Source: Pseudobutyrivibrio xylanivorans DSM 14809 (GTDB taxonomy: Bacteria; Bacillota; Clostridia; Lachnospirales; Lachnospiraceae). From it: DNA of 58,806 nucleotides. Positions 45,883 to 54,654 of the stretch are shown in pieces. How positions within the stretch are numbered: position 1 is the first letter of the stretch; every line of letters begins with the position of its first letter. Under the pieces are notes generated by a model. That model did not search any database, was not told where the DNA came from, and worked only from the letters and a program-made list of their open reading frames with translations. Location: contig NZ_FQYQ01000019.1 of NCBI RefSeq assembly GCF_900141825.1, forward strand, positions 1 through 58,806, written 5' to 3'. The position numbers and the translations under genes are program-made.

Positions 45883-46578
45883 TTAATCGATTCCTCTAAG
45901 ATGTGTATTAGGTATATATGGTTTAAGAAGCTCTACAAAACTCCTAAGTGTCTCGGGCGTGTGTGGTGAAAAAATAGGGTTAATAACCTGTTCAGATTCT
46001 TTATAGCATTGAAGATAATATGCGTTTGCGCCCTGAAGCCATCTACCAATAGATTCAATATCATCAGAATTATGGCATTCTTTCATGATAGTGGTTCTGA
46101 ATTCGTAATCAACAAGCCCTTCCTTAAGGAACTCCACAGATTCTTCTATAGGAGTTAAATCAAAGGATTTCATACATGCAATTGTATTATATTTTTCCTT
46201 TGAGTGTTTTATATCCATAGCAACATAATCAATGTGGCCATTCTTTACAAGTTCCTTAATCATTTCAGGATTGGTGCCGTTAGAATCAAGTTTAACAAGA
46301 AGTCCTAAATCCTTGATTTTTGCGATAAATTCAGGCAAATCCTTATGAAGGGTAGGCTCTCCTCCTGTAATACAAACTCCGTCTAAAACCTTTTTCTTTT
46401 GGACTAAATGAGCGAAAATATCTTCCTCAGAATACGCCATAACATCAGCAGGTGGAATTACCAAATCTCTGTTGTGACAATAAGGACATCTGAAGTTACA
46501 TCCACCAGTAAAAATGGTGCTGGCAACTTTGCCAGGATAATCTAAAAGAGTAGTTTTCTGTAGGCCTAGTATAAGCAT
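45883..46578 (-). CDS. Anaerobic ribonucleotide reductase activating protein (NrdG2-type radical SAM)
   Basis: 231 residues. The radical SAM cluster motif GGCNFRCPYCHN (CxxxCxxC, about 26-37) and CITGGEPTLHKD (about 68-79) match the family often named anaerobic RNR activating protein. The opening LQKTTLLDYPGKVASTIFTGGC is diagnostic. It would generate the glycyl radical on an NrdD-type enzyme, but no nrdD is in this window, so the partner is unproven. Fits an anaerobe. Confidence 0.9.
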   Translation of the reverse strand: MLILGLQKTTLLDYPGKVASTIFTGGCNFRCPYCHNRDLVIPPADVMAYSEEDIFAHLVQKKKVLDGVCITGGEPTLHKDLPEFIAKIKDLGLLVKLDSNGTNPEMIKELVKNGHIDYVAMDIKHSKEKYNTIACMKSFDLTPIEESVEFLKEGLVDYEFRTTIMKECHNSDDIESIGRWLQGANAYYLQCYKESEQVINPIFSPHTPETLRSFVELLKPYIPNTHLRGID

Positions 46579-46608
46579 AAATCATTCCCTTTTATAGACA
46601 AAAGTGTT

Positions 46609-46630
46609 AACATAAAATAGCTTTTATGTT
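46609..46630. promoter_or_regulatory. Inverted repeat in the divergent nrdG/tadA gap
   Basis: AACATAAAA-TAGC-TTTTATGTT, a perfect 9-bp dyad in the 99-bp gap between oppositely directed genes. A possible tadA promoter (TTTACT-17-TATAGC, 46629-46657) overlaps its right end. It could be an operator for one or both genes. Confidence 0.45.
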
Positions 46631-46677
46631 TACTATATTTATAGTTAAAAGTATAGCAAAACAGGAGGGGAAAATCC

Positions 46678-47217
46678 ATGTTGTCAAAAGAAGAGCGTCA
46701 GGAAAGACGAATACAAAAACAGGCTGAAAAGCTTGAGAAGAAAAATCTAAAAACATATGAGAAATACATGGAACAGGCCCTTAAAGAGGCTAAAAAAGCC
46801 TACAACATTAATGAAGTTCCTATCGGCTGCGTAATAGTTCAGGATGATAAAATCATTGCAAGAGGCTATAATCGCAGAAATACCGATAAGAGCGTTCTTG
46901 CCCATGCAGAGATTGCAGCTATTTCAGAAGCCTGTAAAAAGACTGGAGACTGGAGATTAGAGGATTGTACGTTATATGTTACTCTTGAGCCTTGTCAAAT
47001 GTGTGCAGGTGCAATAGTTCAGGCTAGAATTCCACGTGTTGTCGTTGGAGCAATGAATCCAAAGGCAGGGTGTGCTGGTTCAGTTTTAAACATTCTTCAG
47101 ATGCATCAATTCAATCACGTATGTGATTTGGAGACCAATGTTTTGGGCGATGAATGCAAAGAAATGATGACAAAATTCTTCGAAGAACTTCGTGAACAAA
47201 AAAATCAGTTAATGTAA
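46678..47217 (+). CDS. tadA: tRNA-specific adenosine deaminase TadA
   Basis: 179 residues. Zinc site and catalytic Glu in LAHAEIAAI (HAE, about 80) and TLEPCQMCAGAIVQARIPRVVVG (PCxxC, about 105). It converts A34 to inosine in tRNA-Arg(ACG). The N-terminal 30 residues are a lysine-rich helical extension (KEERQERRIQKQAEKLEKK) not needed in shorter homologues. AGGAGGGG before the ATG. The SRP RNA follows, a conserved pairing in Firmicutes. Confidence 0.95.
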   Translation: MLSKEERQERRIQKQAEKLEKKNLKTYEKYMEQALKEAKKAYNINEVPIGCVIVQDDKIIARGYNRRNTDKSVLAHAEIAAISEACKKTGDWRLEDCTLYVTLEPCQMCAGAIVQARIPRVVVGAMNPKAGCAGSVLNILQMHQFNHVCDLETNVLGDECKEMMTKFFEELREQKNQLM

Positions 47218-47230
47218 TAAAGGTATTTTA

Positions 47231-47259
47231 TTGACAAAAGCGCCTTTATTTCATAGAAT
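47231..47259 (+). promoter_or_regulatory. Promoter of the SRP RNA
   Basis: TTGACA, 17-bp spacer, TAGAAT, with the expected start at about 47263-47266. Same two hexamers and spacing as the tRNA-Ser/Cys promoter. Confidence 0.92.
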
Positions 47260-47262
47260 AAA

Positions 47263-47474
47263 GGCTCCGAGCATAGCAAAATATAGATATCATTTGGCGG
47301 CTACCTTGTTGGTATGCTGATCTTTGGGTCCTGCGTAATGGGCACCTATGAATCGTGTCAGGGCAGGAATGCAGCAGCACTAAGTAGGCCCGCTCATCTG
47401 ACGCGGGGTTACCTGGAGGGAGTGCCATCAGGGTGGCTACCAATTGATATCTTAAGTAGCGGCTCGGTATTTTT
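47263..47474 (+). ncRNA. ffs: Signal recognition particle RNA, large (Bacillus-type) form
   Basis: The helix 8 core is plain at about 47355-47386: GTCAGGGCAGGAATGCAGCA with a GGAA tetraloop (GCA-GGAA-TGC), then GCAGCACTAAG. Long-range pairing supports the large form: CCGAGC near 47266 pairs with GCTCGG near 47462, and GATATCATTTGG near 47286 pairs with CCAATTGATATC near 47441. A T-rich tail (TATTTTTAT) follows the last stem. Ends are estimated to within about 10 nt. It scaffolds Ffh for membrane targeting. Confidence 0.92.
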
Positions 47475-47506
47475 ATATAATTTTTTAAAAATTAAGAGGG
47501 AAAAGT

Positions 47507-48271
47507 ATGGGAGCTCAGGATAGAACCGAAAAAGTATTAAGAGATATGCACGTGCTGTTTTCAAAGGCGCAGCCATACGAAGGAAGCACAAAAAATGTCA
47601 TCGTGGATAAAAATGCCATGATGGATTTGCTTAAGGAATTAAATAGCTGCATGTACGATATGATGGAGGAGCATGAGCTTACCGTTAAGAGTCGTGACAA
47701 AGCTAATCGTGAAATGCAGAAGCAGGGTGATGATATTGTATTTGAGGCTACCAGAAAAGCTGAGGACATATATGCCGCTTCAATCATGTATACAGACAAT
47801 GCGTTTGATAATCTTCAGGAGGCTTTAAAGGAGTCTCAGGAAGCATTCACTAAGATATATGATGAAACCATTAAAAAAATCAAAGAGGAGACACGAGCAG
47901 TAAAGACTAATCAGCTTGAACTTAAGAGTCACCTTAATGATTTGATAGATACCCAGAAGTACTTACGTCTTATTGATGAAGAAAACATGAGATTACTCAG
48001 GGAAAAGGCAGAGGGCTCAGAAGATAATTTTGATGCTCCTAAATACGCTGCACCTGAAATCCGAATTAACAAAGATTACTTTGCACAGGCTGGTCTTGCA
48101 ATTGATGATGACCAGGACCATGGTGCTGGTGATATAAACGGGGAGGAGAATGGAATATCCGCAGAAGACTTAGACGCTGAATACTTTAAGTGGCAGGAGG
48201 AAGAGTCGCAAGCAGAGGAAAAGAAACCTGGAAAAAAAGGCCTTGGCGGTCTTTTTGGAAAAAAGCACTAG
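47507..48271 (+). CDS. Coiled-coil cytoplasmic protein, function unknown
   Basis: 254 residues. A short N-terminal segment (LFSKAQPYEGSTKNVIVDKNAMMDLLKELNSCMYDMMEEH) resembles the start of DivIVA-like or ATP-synthase-b-like coiled-coil proteins of Clostridia. It is followed by a long helix (about 55-165), an acidic region (DDDQDHGAGDINGEENG) and a basic glycine tail KKGLGGLFGKKH. No signal or membrane segment. AGAGGGA before the ATG at 47507; it starts about 30 bp after the SRP RNA. No function can be assigned. Confidence 0.8.
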   Translation: MGAQDRTEKVLRDMHVLFSKAQPYEGSTKNVIVDKNAMMDLLKELNSCMYDMMEEHELTVKSRDKANREMQKQGDDIVFEATRKAEDIYAASIMYTDNAFDNLQEALKESQEAFTKIYDETIKKIKEETRAVKTNQLELKSHLNDLIDTQKYLRLIDEENMRLLREKAEGSEDNFDAPKYAAPEIRINKDYFAQAGLAIDDDQDHGAGDINGEENGISAEDLDAEYFKWQEEESQAEEKKPGKKGLGGLFGKKH

Positions 48272-48291
48272 AAACAAAAGGAGAATAAGGA

Positions 48292-50577
48292 ATGAAGCTT
48301 TACAACAACGGAGTTTACCTAGTTAATGGCACACAGATCGTAGAAGACGGTCATGAGGCAGCTGCCGCTATTAAAGCAGCTACAGGCCTCGATGTAACTA
48401 AAGACCAAGCCCATCAGGCTACCATGGCATATGGAATTTTAGCTGACCATAATACCTCTGGTAATATGGATAATCTTCAAATTAAGTTCGATAAGCTTAT
48501 TAGTCATGATATTACCTACGTAGGAATTATTCAGACAGCAAGAGCTTCAGGCCTTGAGAAATTTCCTATTCCATACTGCCTTACAAATTGCCACAATTCA
48601 CTTTGTGCAGTAGGCGGTACTATAAATGAAGATGACCACATGTTTGGACTTACATGTGCCAAGAAATATGGCGGAATCTATGTTCCACCACATCAGGCTG
48701 TTATTCACCAGTTTGCCCGTGAAATGATGGCAGGTGGCGGAAAGATGCTTCTTGGCTCTGATTCGCATACAAGATACGGAGCTCTTGGAACAATGGCTAT
48801 GGGTGAAGGTGGCCCAGAGCTTGTTAAGCAGCTTCTTAATCAGACATATGATATCGCTATGCCAGGCGTCATCGCTGTTTATATGACTGGAACACCAAGA
48901 AAGGGAGTAGGTCCACAGGACGTTGCTCTTGCTATTATCGGAGAGGTATTCGATAAGGGTTATGTAAAGAACAAGGTTATGGAGTTCGTAGGACCTGGTG
49001 TTGCAAATCTTTCTATGGACTTCAGAATTGGCGTGGATGTTATGACTACAGAGACAACATGCCTTAGCTCTATTTGGACTACAGATAAAAAGACAGAGGA
49101 ATTCTATGAGATTCACGGTCGTAAGGAAGAGTACAAGGAGCTCAATCCAGGACAGGTTGCTTACTATGATGGCATGATTGAGATTAATCTTGATGAGATT
49201 AAGCCTATGATTGCTATGCCATTCCATCCAAGCAATACATACACAATCGAGGAATTAAACGCTAACCTTATGGATATTCTTGATGACTGTGAGAAGAGAG
49301 CAAAGGTTTCCCTTGATGGTCAGGTAGAATTTTCACTAAAGGATAAGGTTAGAAATGGTAAATTATATGTAGATCAGGGTATCATCGCTGGTTGTGCTGG
49401 TGGTGGCTTCGAAAATATCTGTGATGCAGCAGATATCCTTCGTGGTACAAGCATTGGACCAGATGAGTTCACTCTTTCTGTATACCCTGCTTCTACTCCA
49501 ATCTATATGGAGCTTGTTAAGAATGGTGCAGTTGCAGACCTTATGAGCACAGGTGCTATCGTTAAGACTGCATTCTGTGGTCCTTGCTTTGGTGCTGGAG
49601 ATACACCTTCTAACAATGGCTTCTCAATCCGCCACTCTACTAGAAACTTCCCTAACCGCGAAGGTTCTAAGCTTCAGAATGGTCAGATTGCATCAGTTGC
49701 GCTTATGGATGCTCGTTCAATTGCAGCTACAGCAGCAAATAAGGGTTATCTTACAGCAGCTACTGATATTGATGTTGATTACAGCAAGCCAAAATATCAC
49801 TTTGACGGAAGAATTTATGCAAACCGTGTATTTGACTCACATGGTGTTGCAGAGCCTGAGACAGAGATTCACTTCGGTCCAAACATTAAGGATTGGCCAA
49901 AAATGAGTGCTCTTCCAGAGAATTTATTCCTTCAGGTTGTATCAGAAATCCACGACCCAGTTACCACTACAGATGAGCTTATTCCTTCAGGAGAGACATC
50001 TTCTTACCGCTCTAATCCTCTTGGATTGGCAGAATTTACATTGTCAAGAAAGGATCCAGAGTACGTAGGAAGAGCTAAAAATATCCAGAAGGCTCAGAAG
50101 GCTTTAGAGGCTGGGGAGTGTGCAGGAGATGCGGTACCAGAATTAAAGAAGATTGTCCACAAGGTAAAGGAGACATATCCAGATATCAACCATGACAACT
50201 TCGGTGTAGGTTCAACTATTTTTGCAGTAAAGCCAGGTGATGGATCTGCAAGAGAGCAGGCAGCATCATGCCAGAAGGTTCTTGGTGGATGGGCAAACAT
50301 CGCCAACGAATATGCTACAAAGAGATATCGTTCAAATCTTATTAACTGGGGAATGCTTCCATTTGTTATTCCAGAGGGAGAGCTTCCATTCAAGAATCTT
50401 GATTTCCTCTTTATCCCAGGAATCAAGGATGCTGTTGTTAATAAGGCAGAAACAATAAAGGCTTATGTTGTTAAGGAAGACGGTCTTAGGGAATTCGAAA
50501 TGACATTAGGCCAGCTTACAGATGATGAGAGAGAAATCATCCTTAAGGGATGCTTAATTAACTACAACAGACAGTAG
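48292..50577 (+). CDS. Aconitase-superfamily hydratase, YbhJ-like
   Basis: 761 residues. The protein follows E. coli YbhJ more closely than AcnA, AcnB or mitochondrial aconitase: [69 protein letters not shown] and [20 protein letters not shown]. Iron-sulfur ligands are likely the Cys in [12 protein letters not shown] and both in CGPC. The aconitase GSCTNS motif is replaced by AGCAGGG, so a substrate other than citrate is possible. Annotated elsewhere simply as hydratase or aconitase; true substrate unknown. AAAGGAG before the ATG. Confidence 0.87.
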   Translation: MKLYNNGVYLVNGTQIVEDGHEAAAAIKAATGLDVTKDQAHQATMAYGILADHNTSGNMDNLQIKFDKLISHDITYVGIIQTARASGLEKFPIPYCLTNCHNSLCAVGGTINEDDHMFGLTCAKKYGGIYVPPHQAVIHQFAREMMAGGGKMLLGSDSHTRYGALGTMAMGEGGPELVKQLLNQTYDIAMPGVIAVYMTGTPRKGVGPQDVALAIIGEVFDKGYVKNKVMEFVGPGVANLSMDFRIGVDVMTTETTCLSSIWTTDKKTEEFYEIHGRKEEYKELNPGQVAYYDGMIEINLDEIKPMIAMPFHPSNTYTIEELNANLMDILDDCEKRAKVSLDGQVEFSLKDKVRNGKLYVDQGIIAGCAGGGFENICDAADILRGTSIGPDEFTLSVYPASTPIYMELVKNGAVADLMSTGAIVKTAFCGPCFGAGDTPSNNGFSIRHSTRNFPNREGSKLQNGQIASVALMDARSIAATAANKGYLTAATDIDVDYSKPKYHFDGRIYANRVFDSHGVAEPETEIHFGPNIKDWPKMSALPENLFLQVVSEIHDPVTTTDELIPSGETSSYRSNPLGLAEFTLSRKDPEYVGRAKNIQKAQKALEAGECAGDAVPELKKIVHKVKETYPDINHDNFGVGSTIFAVKPGDGSAREQAASCQKVLGGWANIANEYATKRYRSNLINWGMLPFVIPEGELPFKNLDFLFIPGIKDAVVNKAETIKAYVVKEDGLREFEMTLGQLTDDEREIILKGCLINYNRQ

Positions 50578-50594
50578 TTATACAGGAGGGGAAT

Positions 50595-51917
50595 ATGCCA
50601 GAGGAACGTTATGAAATAGAGGAAAAACTTAGAAGGAAAAAAATGAGGGGCTATATATACGCTGCGTTCATAATAATTATCTTCTACTTTCTTCTTAAAA
50701 ACAGCAGGAGCGTCTCTCTGGCTATTGACCACGTTATTACAGTAGTACAGCCGATTTTCATTGGATTTGCCATGGCTTTTCTAATGAATCCATTGATGGT
50801 CTTTTTTGAAAAACGTTTTGACAATTTATTTAAAAAGATTTGGAAAAATCAGCAGACTGCCCAGCGGGCAAACAGGGTTGTATCTTCAGTTATTGCCCTT
50901 GTAATATTCATGGGGATTGTTAGTTATATCATTGCCACTATAATGCCAAATCTTATCAATACGATAGTTTATCTGGCTAATCATATTGATAATCAGGCAG
51001 CAGCCGTTCTTGATTATTGTAATTACGTAACGAAGGGCAGATACGAACAAGCCCTTATGCAGGCTAAAGAATATAAAATCGGTGATCTTATGGAAGAAGG
51101 TCTTGATTTCTTAGAGCAGTACATTGATTATGATCAGTCGAAAATGATGACTACAATAACATCAAGTGTACTTTCTATCGGCAAGATTTTCATTAATGTG
51201 ATAATTGGTGCATTTGTATCCATTTATGTCCTTCTCTCAAAAGAGATTTTCAAGGGTCAGGCTAAAAAGCTGATATGCGGCTTATTTAGACCAAATTATG
51301 CCAACATCATTTTAGAGATAAGTAGAAAATCAGGAGACATCTTCTATGGTTTTATTATTGGAAAAATCATTGATTCGATAATCATAGGTATTATTTGTTA
51401 TATTGGATGCCTGATTATGAAGATGCCTTATCCAATTTTGGTATCAGTTATAATTGGTGTTACAAATGTGGTTCCAGTGTTCGGTCCATATATCGGTGCA
51501 ATACCGACGGTATTGATTATTTTCCTAACAGAACCAAAGAAAGGAATATATTTCCTGATATTCGTGCTTATTTTGCAGCAGATTGATGGAAATCTTATTG
51601 GTCCAAAGATTCTTGGAAATTCAACAGGAATTTCATCATTCTGGGTTGTATTTGCCGTTGTTTTGGGTGGAGGATTCTTCGGATTTTGGGGAATGCTCAT
51701 AGCCGTTCCTATTGTCGCTATAATTTATTACATAACAGGTAAGATTGCCAGATATATGGTTAAACAACGAGGATTTCCAGAGGAGACAACAGATTATATT
51801 TCCTTGGATCACATAGATGTTGAAAACAATACTCTTGTGCCGTATTCTCCATTTCATGATGAGGAAAAGAAAGCCCGTAGACGAGGCATTAAACACAAAA
51901 AACCAAATACAAAATAA
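50595..51917 (+). CDS. AI-2E family transporter (PerM/YtvI-like)
   Basis: 440 residues, about eight membrane helices. Family motifs PIFIGFAMAFLMNPLMVFFEKR (about 50), and the C-terminal block VFGPYIGAIPTVLI, DGNLIGPKILGNSTGISSFWVVFAVVLGGGFFGFWGMLIAVP. Members export small molecules, or ions in some cases; the substrate is not predictable. The cytoplasmic tail is basic (KKARRRGIKHKKPNTK). AGGAGGGG before the ATG. Confidence 0.92.
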   Translation: MPEERYEIEEKLRRKKMRGYIYAAFIIIIFYFLLKNSRSVSLAIDHVITVVQPIFIGFAMAFLMNPLMVFFEKRFDNLFKKIWKNQQTAQRANRVVSSVIALVIFMGIVSYIIATIMPNLINTIVYLANHIDNQAAAVLDYCNYVTKGRYEQALMQAKEYKIGDLMEEGLDFLEQYIDYDQSKMMTTITSSVLSIGKIFINVIIGAFVSIYVLLSKEIFKGQAKKLICGLFRPNYANIILEISRKSGDIFYGFIIGKIIDSIIIGIICYIGCLIMKMPYPILVSVIIGVTNVVPVFGPYIGAIPTVLIIFLTEPKKGIYFLIFVLILQQIDGNLIGPKILGNSTGISSFWVVFAVVLGGGFFGFWGMLIAVPIVAIIYYITGKIARYMVKQRGFPEETTDYISLDHIDVENNTLVPYSPFHDEEKKARRRGIKHKKPNTK

Positions 51918-51924
51918 TAATCTA

Positions 51925-51956
51925 AAAACTGGGATTTTTGAGTCCCAGTTTTTTTG
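51925..51956 (+). terminator. Terminator after the AI-2E gene
   Basis: AAAACTGGGA, 8-nt loop, TCCCAGTTTT, with the T-run continuing. A perfect 10-bp stem. Confidence 0.95.
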
Positions 51957-52021
51957 ATTTTACAAGAAACGTATGATAAAATTCATATAACTATAAGTAT
52001 GTAGTTTTGGAGAATAAAGTA

Positions 52022-54628
52022 GTGGAAAAAATGGAATATAGAAATCGAATTGAAGAGATGAAGGCTCTTATATCAAATAATAAATTTGCTGATGCAATGG
52101 CAGTAGCCGATACAATAAATTGGCGAAAAGTCCACAATATCAACGACCTTATAGCAGGAAGCGAATCTTATGAAGCTGTAGGAAAAATTGATGAAGCAAG
52201 GGACTTACTTTTGCTTGCGCATGAGCGTTCTCCTATCGGAAGAATGATTCTGTACAAGCTTTGTATGATTTCTATCAAGTTGAAGGAATTAGACGAAGCT
52301 CAGGAGTACTACAATGAATTTGTACAGATAGCTCCTCATGATAGTCTTAAATATATCCTGAAATATAATATTAATACTGCAAAAGGTGCGGATTCAGCAA
52401 CACTTATCACTATTCTTGAGCAGCTCAAGGAAAGCGATTTTATTGAAGAGTGGGCGTATGAACTTGCTTATTTGTACCATAAAACAAACCAGGCGGAAAA
52501 ATGTATCAGCCTTTGTGATGAGATTATTCTCTGGTTTGGTGACGGTCCAGTAGTAGAGCGTGCTCTAGAGCTTAAAATGCTCTATCAGCCACTTGATAAG
52601 GCACAGGAAGATAAATATCGTAGCCTTCAGCAAAAAAAAGATGGAATAGTAGAGATAACTCCTAAACCAATGGCAGAATCCAGCGAGATTCTTCCTGCAA
52701 TTGCAGATATCAAGTTGCCAGAGGGACCAGAGCGTTTTGACACTATTAATCTTCAGGCTGAAATTAAGAAGAATATAGACGAAATTATGAAGGCCACAGA
52801 TACAGGTGAGGTTACAGAAAACATTGATGCGATTAAGACACTTGTAGAGGAGATTCCTTACCTTCAGGTAACCAATGAAGAGACATCTATAGCTGATGAA
52901 ACAGACAATTTTTCTGTAAACGACACATTCCAGCAGTACCTTTCAGAAGGGTATGATGGCCAAATCAGCCTTGTGCTTGATGATGAAAGCACAGAGTCAG
53001 AGGAACAGATTGAAGGTCAGATGACAATAGAAGATGTCCTCGCTGAGTGGGAAAAGACAAAAAGAGCTGCAGAAGCGGCCATGGAAGATGCAAAAGAAAA
53101 AGAACTTGAAAGCGCAAGAGCAAGGGCTCTAAGAGAGGCCAACAACGTCCTCAATCGTCTTGAGGGAGCTATGTCAAAGCTCAATGCAGGTATGACTTCT
53201 TCAGATTTGCTCAAAGAAGAATATCTATCAAATACAGATGTGGCTGCAACAGCAGTTTCTGATGAAGAGACTCCTGTTGAGACAGAGATTACAGAAGAAG
53301 CACAAACAGAAGAAAAAGAATCAGGATTTTCAATACCAAAGCTTGATGTTGATGGTTTGGAGCTTGGTTCAATAGATATTCCAGTTGTTAAAACGGGCGA
53401 AGCAAATGTTCTTGGTGCCGTTGCAGCAGGGGGAATTATTCAGGCGGCTGGAAAGGCTCTTGAGGAGACAACAAATTGGGAGCCACCTACACTAGACGAG
53501 GGAGAAGAAGACGAAGTGGATTTAAAAGAAGCATCAGAGTTAATTGCTGATGTAAATAAGATGTTGCAGCAGGAAATTGATAGATTAACAACCAGTGAAG
53601 AGGAGCCTGCTGTTGATGCTACAGATGTTGATATTCAGGAAGCACAGATCAATATTGATGATATAGAGCTTCCAGTTATAGAAATTCCAGAAGACCTATT
53701 AGCAGAGATACCAAGTGCTTCTATAAGCGAATCAGAGGTATATTCTGAATCAGAAGCTATCATTGGTTCAGAGGTAGAAGAAGAACTTCCTATCATTTCT
53801 GAGAATGTTCTCGAGCCTCAGGAAATTGCAGAACTGGTTGATGAAAAAGTACTTACAGACGTGATTAAGGAAGAGGTGCCAAATTACAATTTGGATGCCG
53901 AAGATTTAGAGACTTTCTCTTATTTCCTTCCAATCAGTGGTATGAAGGAAAGCATTGTACAGGTACTTACAGGTGCTGTTGAGAGAATAAAGCAGCCAGA
54001 ATTAAAGGGCGGCAATATTGTTATTGTTGGCGAGCCAGGTTCAGGCAAGACTCAGATGGCTACCAGCATTATTAAGGTGCTTGAAAAGAAAACAGGCTAC
54101 CCTAAGGGTGGTATCGGAAAGATTTCAGGTGAGAAGCTTAACGAAAAGGACATTCAGAAGCTTTATTCTAAGATTCAGGGTGGATGTCTTATCATTGAGA
54201 CAGCCGGAGATATCTCTAAGGAGACAGCTGTTACATTATCTCTACTTATGGAGCAGGATAATACAGGTACAATTATCATCATTGAGGACAATAAGAGAGG
54301 TATTGAAAAGGCTCTCACAAAGGATGGTTCTTTTGCAAAGCGTTTCACAGAAAAAATTGTTATACCAGCCTTTACTATTGATGAGTTAGTTTCTTTTGCT
54401 AGAACATACGCGTATGAAGCAGGATGTTCTATTGATGATATGGGTGTATTGGCTTTATACAATCGAATTAACCTTATCGGTCGTTATAACCATGCGACTA
54501 CAATCAAAGAAGTTGCAGAGATTATGGATGGAGCGATTGAAAAATCTACAAGGGGCGGATTCTTCAACAAGCCAAAATATGATAGAGATGGCAATATCAT
54601 CTTGAAAGAGAAGGATTTTGACAAATAA
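52022..54628 (+). CDS. Large helical-repeat protein with degenerate CbxX-like AAA+ domain
   Basis: 868 residues from GTG at 52022 (GGAGA 8 bp upstream); a TTG at 52007 lacks a site and an ATG at 52031 is poorly spaced. Residues about 1-200 are TPR-like helices (EAQEYYNEFVQIAPHDSLKY). About 215-600 is a long acidic, low-complexity linker with a coiled coil (AAEAAMEDAKEKELESARA). About 630-845 is a P-loop domain: Walker A GEPGSGKT (670-677), then GGCLIIETA (720-728) where CbxX proteins have a DEA motif, TIIIIEDN (sensor 1) and AKRFTEKIVIP like the CbxX arginine-finger region. The acidic pair is E726-T727, so ATP hydrolysis may be impaired. It lies 26 bp before glgB. Confidence 0.85.
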   Translation: MEKMEYRNRIEEMKALISNNKFADAMAVADTINWRKVHNINDLIAGSESYEAVGKIDEARDLLLLAHERSPIGRMILYKLCMISIKLKELDEAQEYYNEFVQIAPHDSLKYILKYNINTAKGADSATLITILEQLKESDFIEEWAYELAYLYHKTNQAEKCISLCDEIILWFGDGPVVERALELKMLYQPLDKAQEDKYRSLQQKKDGIVEITPKPMAESSEILPAIADIKLPEGPERFDTINLQAEIKKNIDEIMKATDTGEVTENIDAIKTLVEEIPYLQVTNEETSIADETDNFSVNDTFQQYLSEGYDGQISLVLDDESTESEEQIEGQMTIEDVLAEWEKTKRAAEAAMEDAKEKELESARARALREANNVLNRLEGAMSKLNAGMTSSDLLKEEYLSNTDVAATAVSDEETPVETEITEEAQTEEKESGFSIPKLDVDGLELGSIDIPVVKTGEANVLGAVAAGGIIQAAGKALEETTNWEPPTLDEGEEDEVDLKEASELIADVNKMLQQEIDRLTTSEEEPAVDATDVDIQEAQINIDDIELPVIEIPEDLLAEIPSASISESEVYSESEAIIGSEVEEELPIISENVLEPQEIAELVDEKVLTDVIKEEVPNYNLDAEDLETFSYFLPISGMKESIVQVLTGAVERIKQPELKGGNIVIVGEPGSGKTQMATSIIKVLEKKTGYPKGGIGKISGEKLNEKDIQKLYSKIQGGCLIIETAGDISKETAVTLSLLMEQDNTGTIIIIEDNKRGIEKALTKDGSFAKRFTEKIVIPAFTIDELVSFARTYAYEAGCSIDDMGVLALYNRINLIGRYNHATTIKEVAEIMDGAIEKSTRGGFFNKPKYDRDGNIILKEKDFDK

Positions 54629-54654
54629 TAAATAATTAGGGGAGAGCACAAGGC

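Noticed and set aside
47314-47523. 69-residue frame across the SRP RNA
   Set aside because: It covers the conserved SRP helix 8 and pairing arms, has no ribosome site and resembles no protein.
51954-51982. Promoter for the AAA-like gene from TTGATT/TATGAT
   Set aside because: The hexamers are only 12 bp apart and part of the -35 lies in the terminator T-run; no spacing near 17 bp works.
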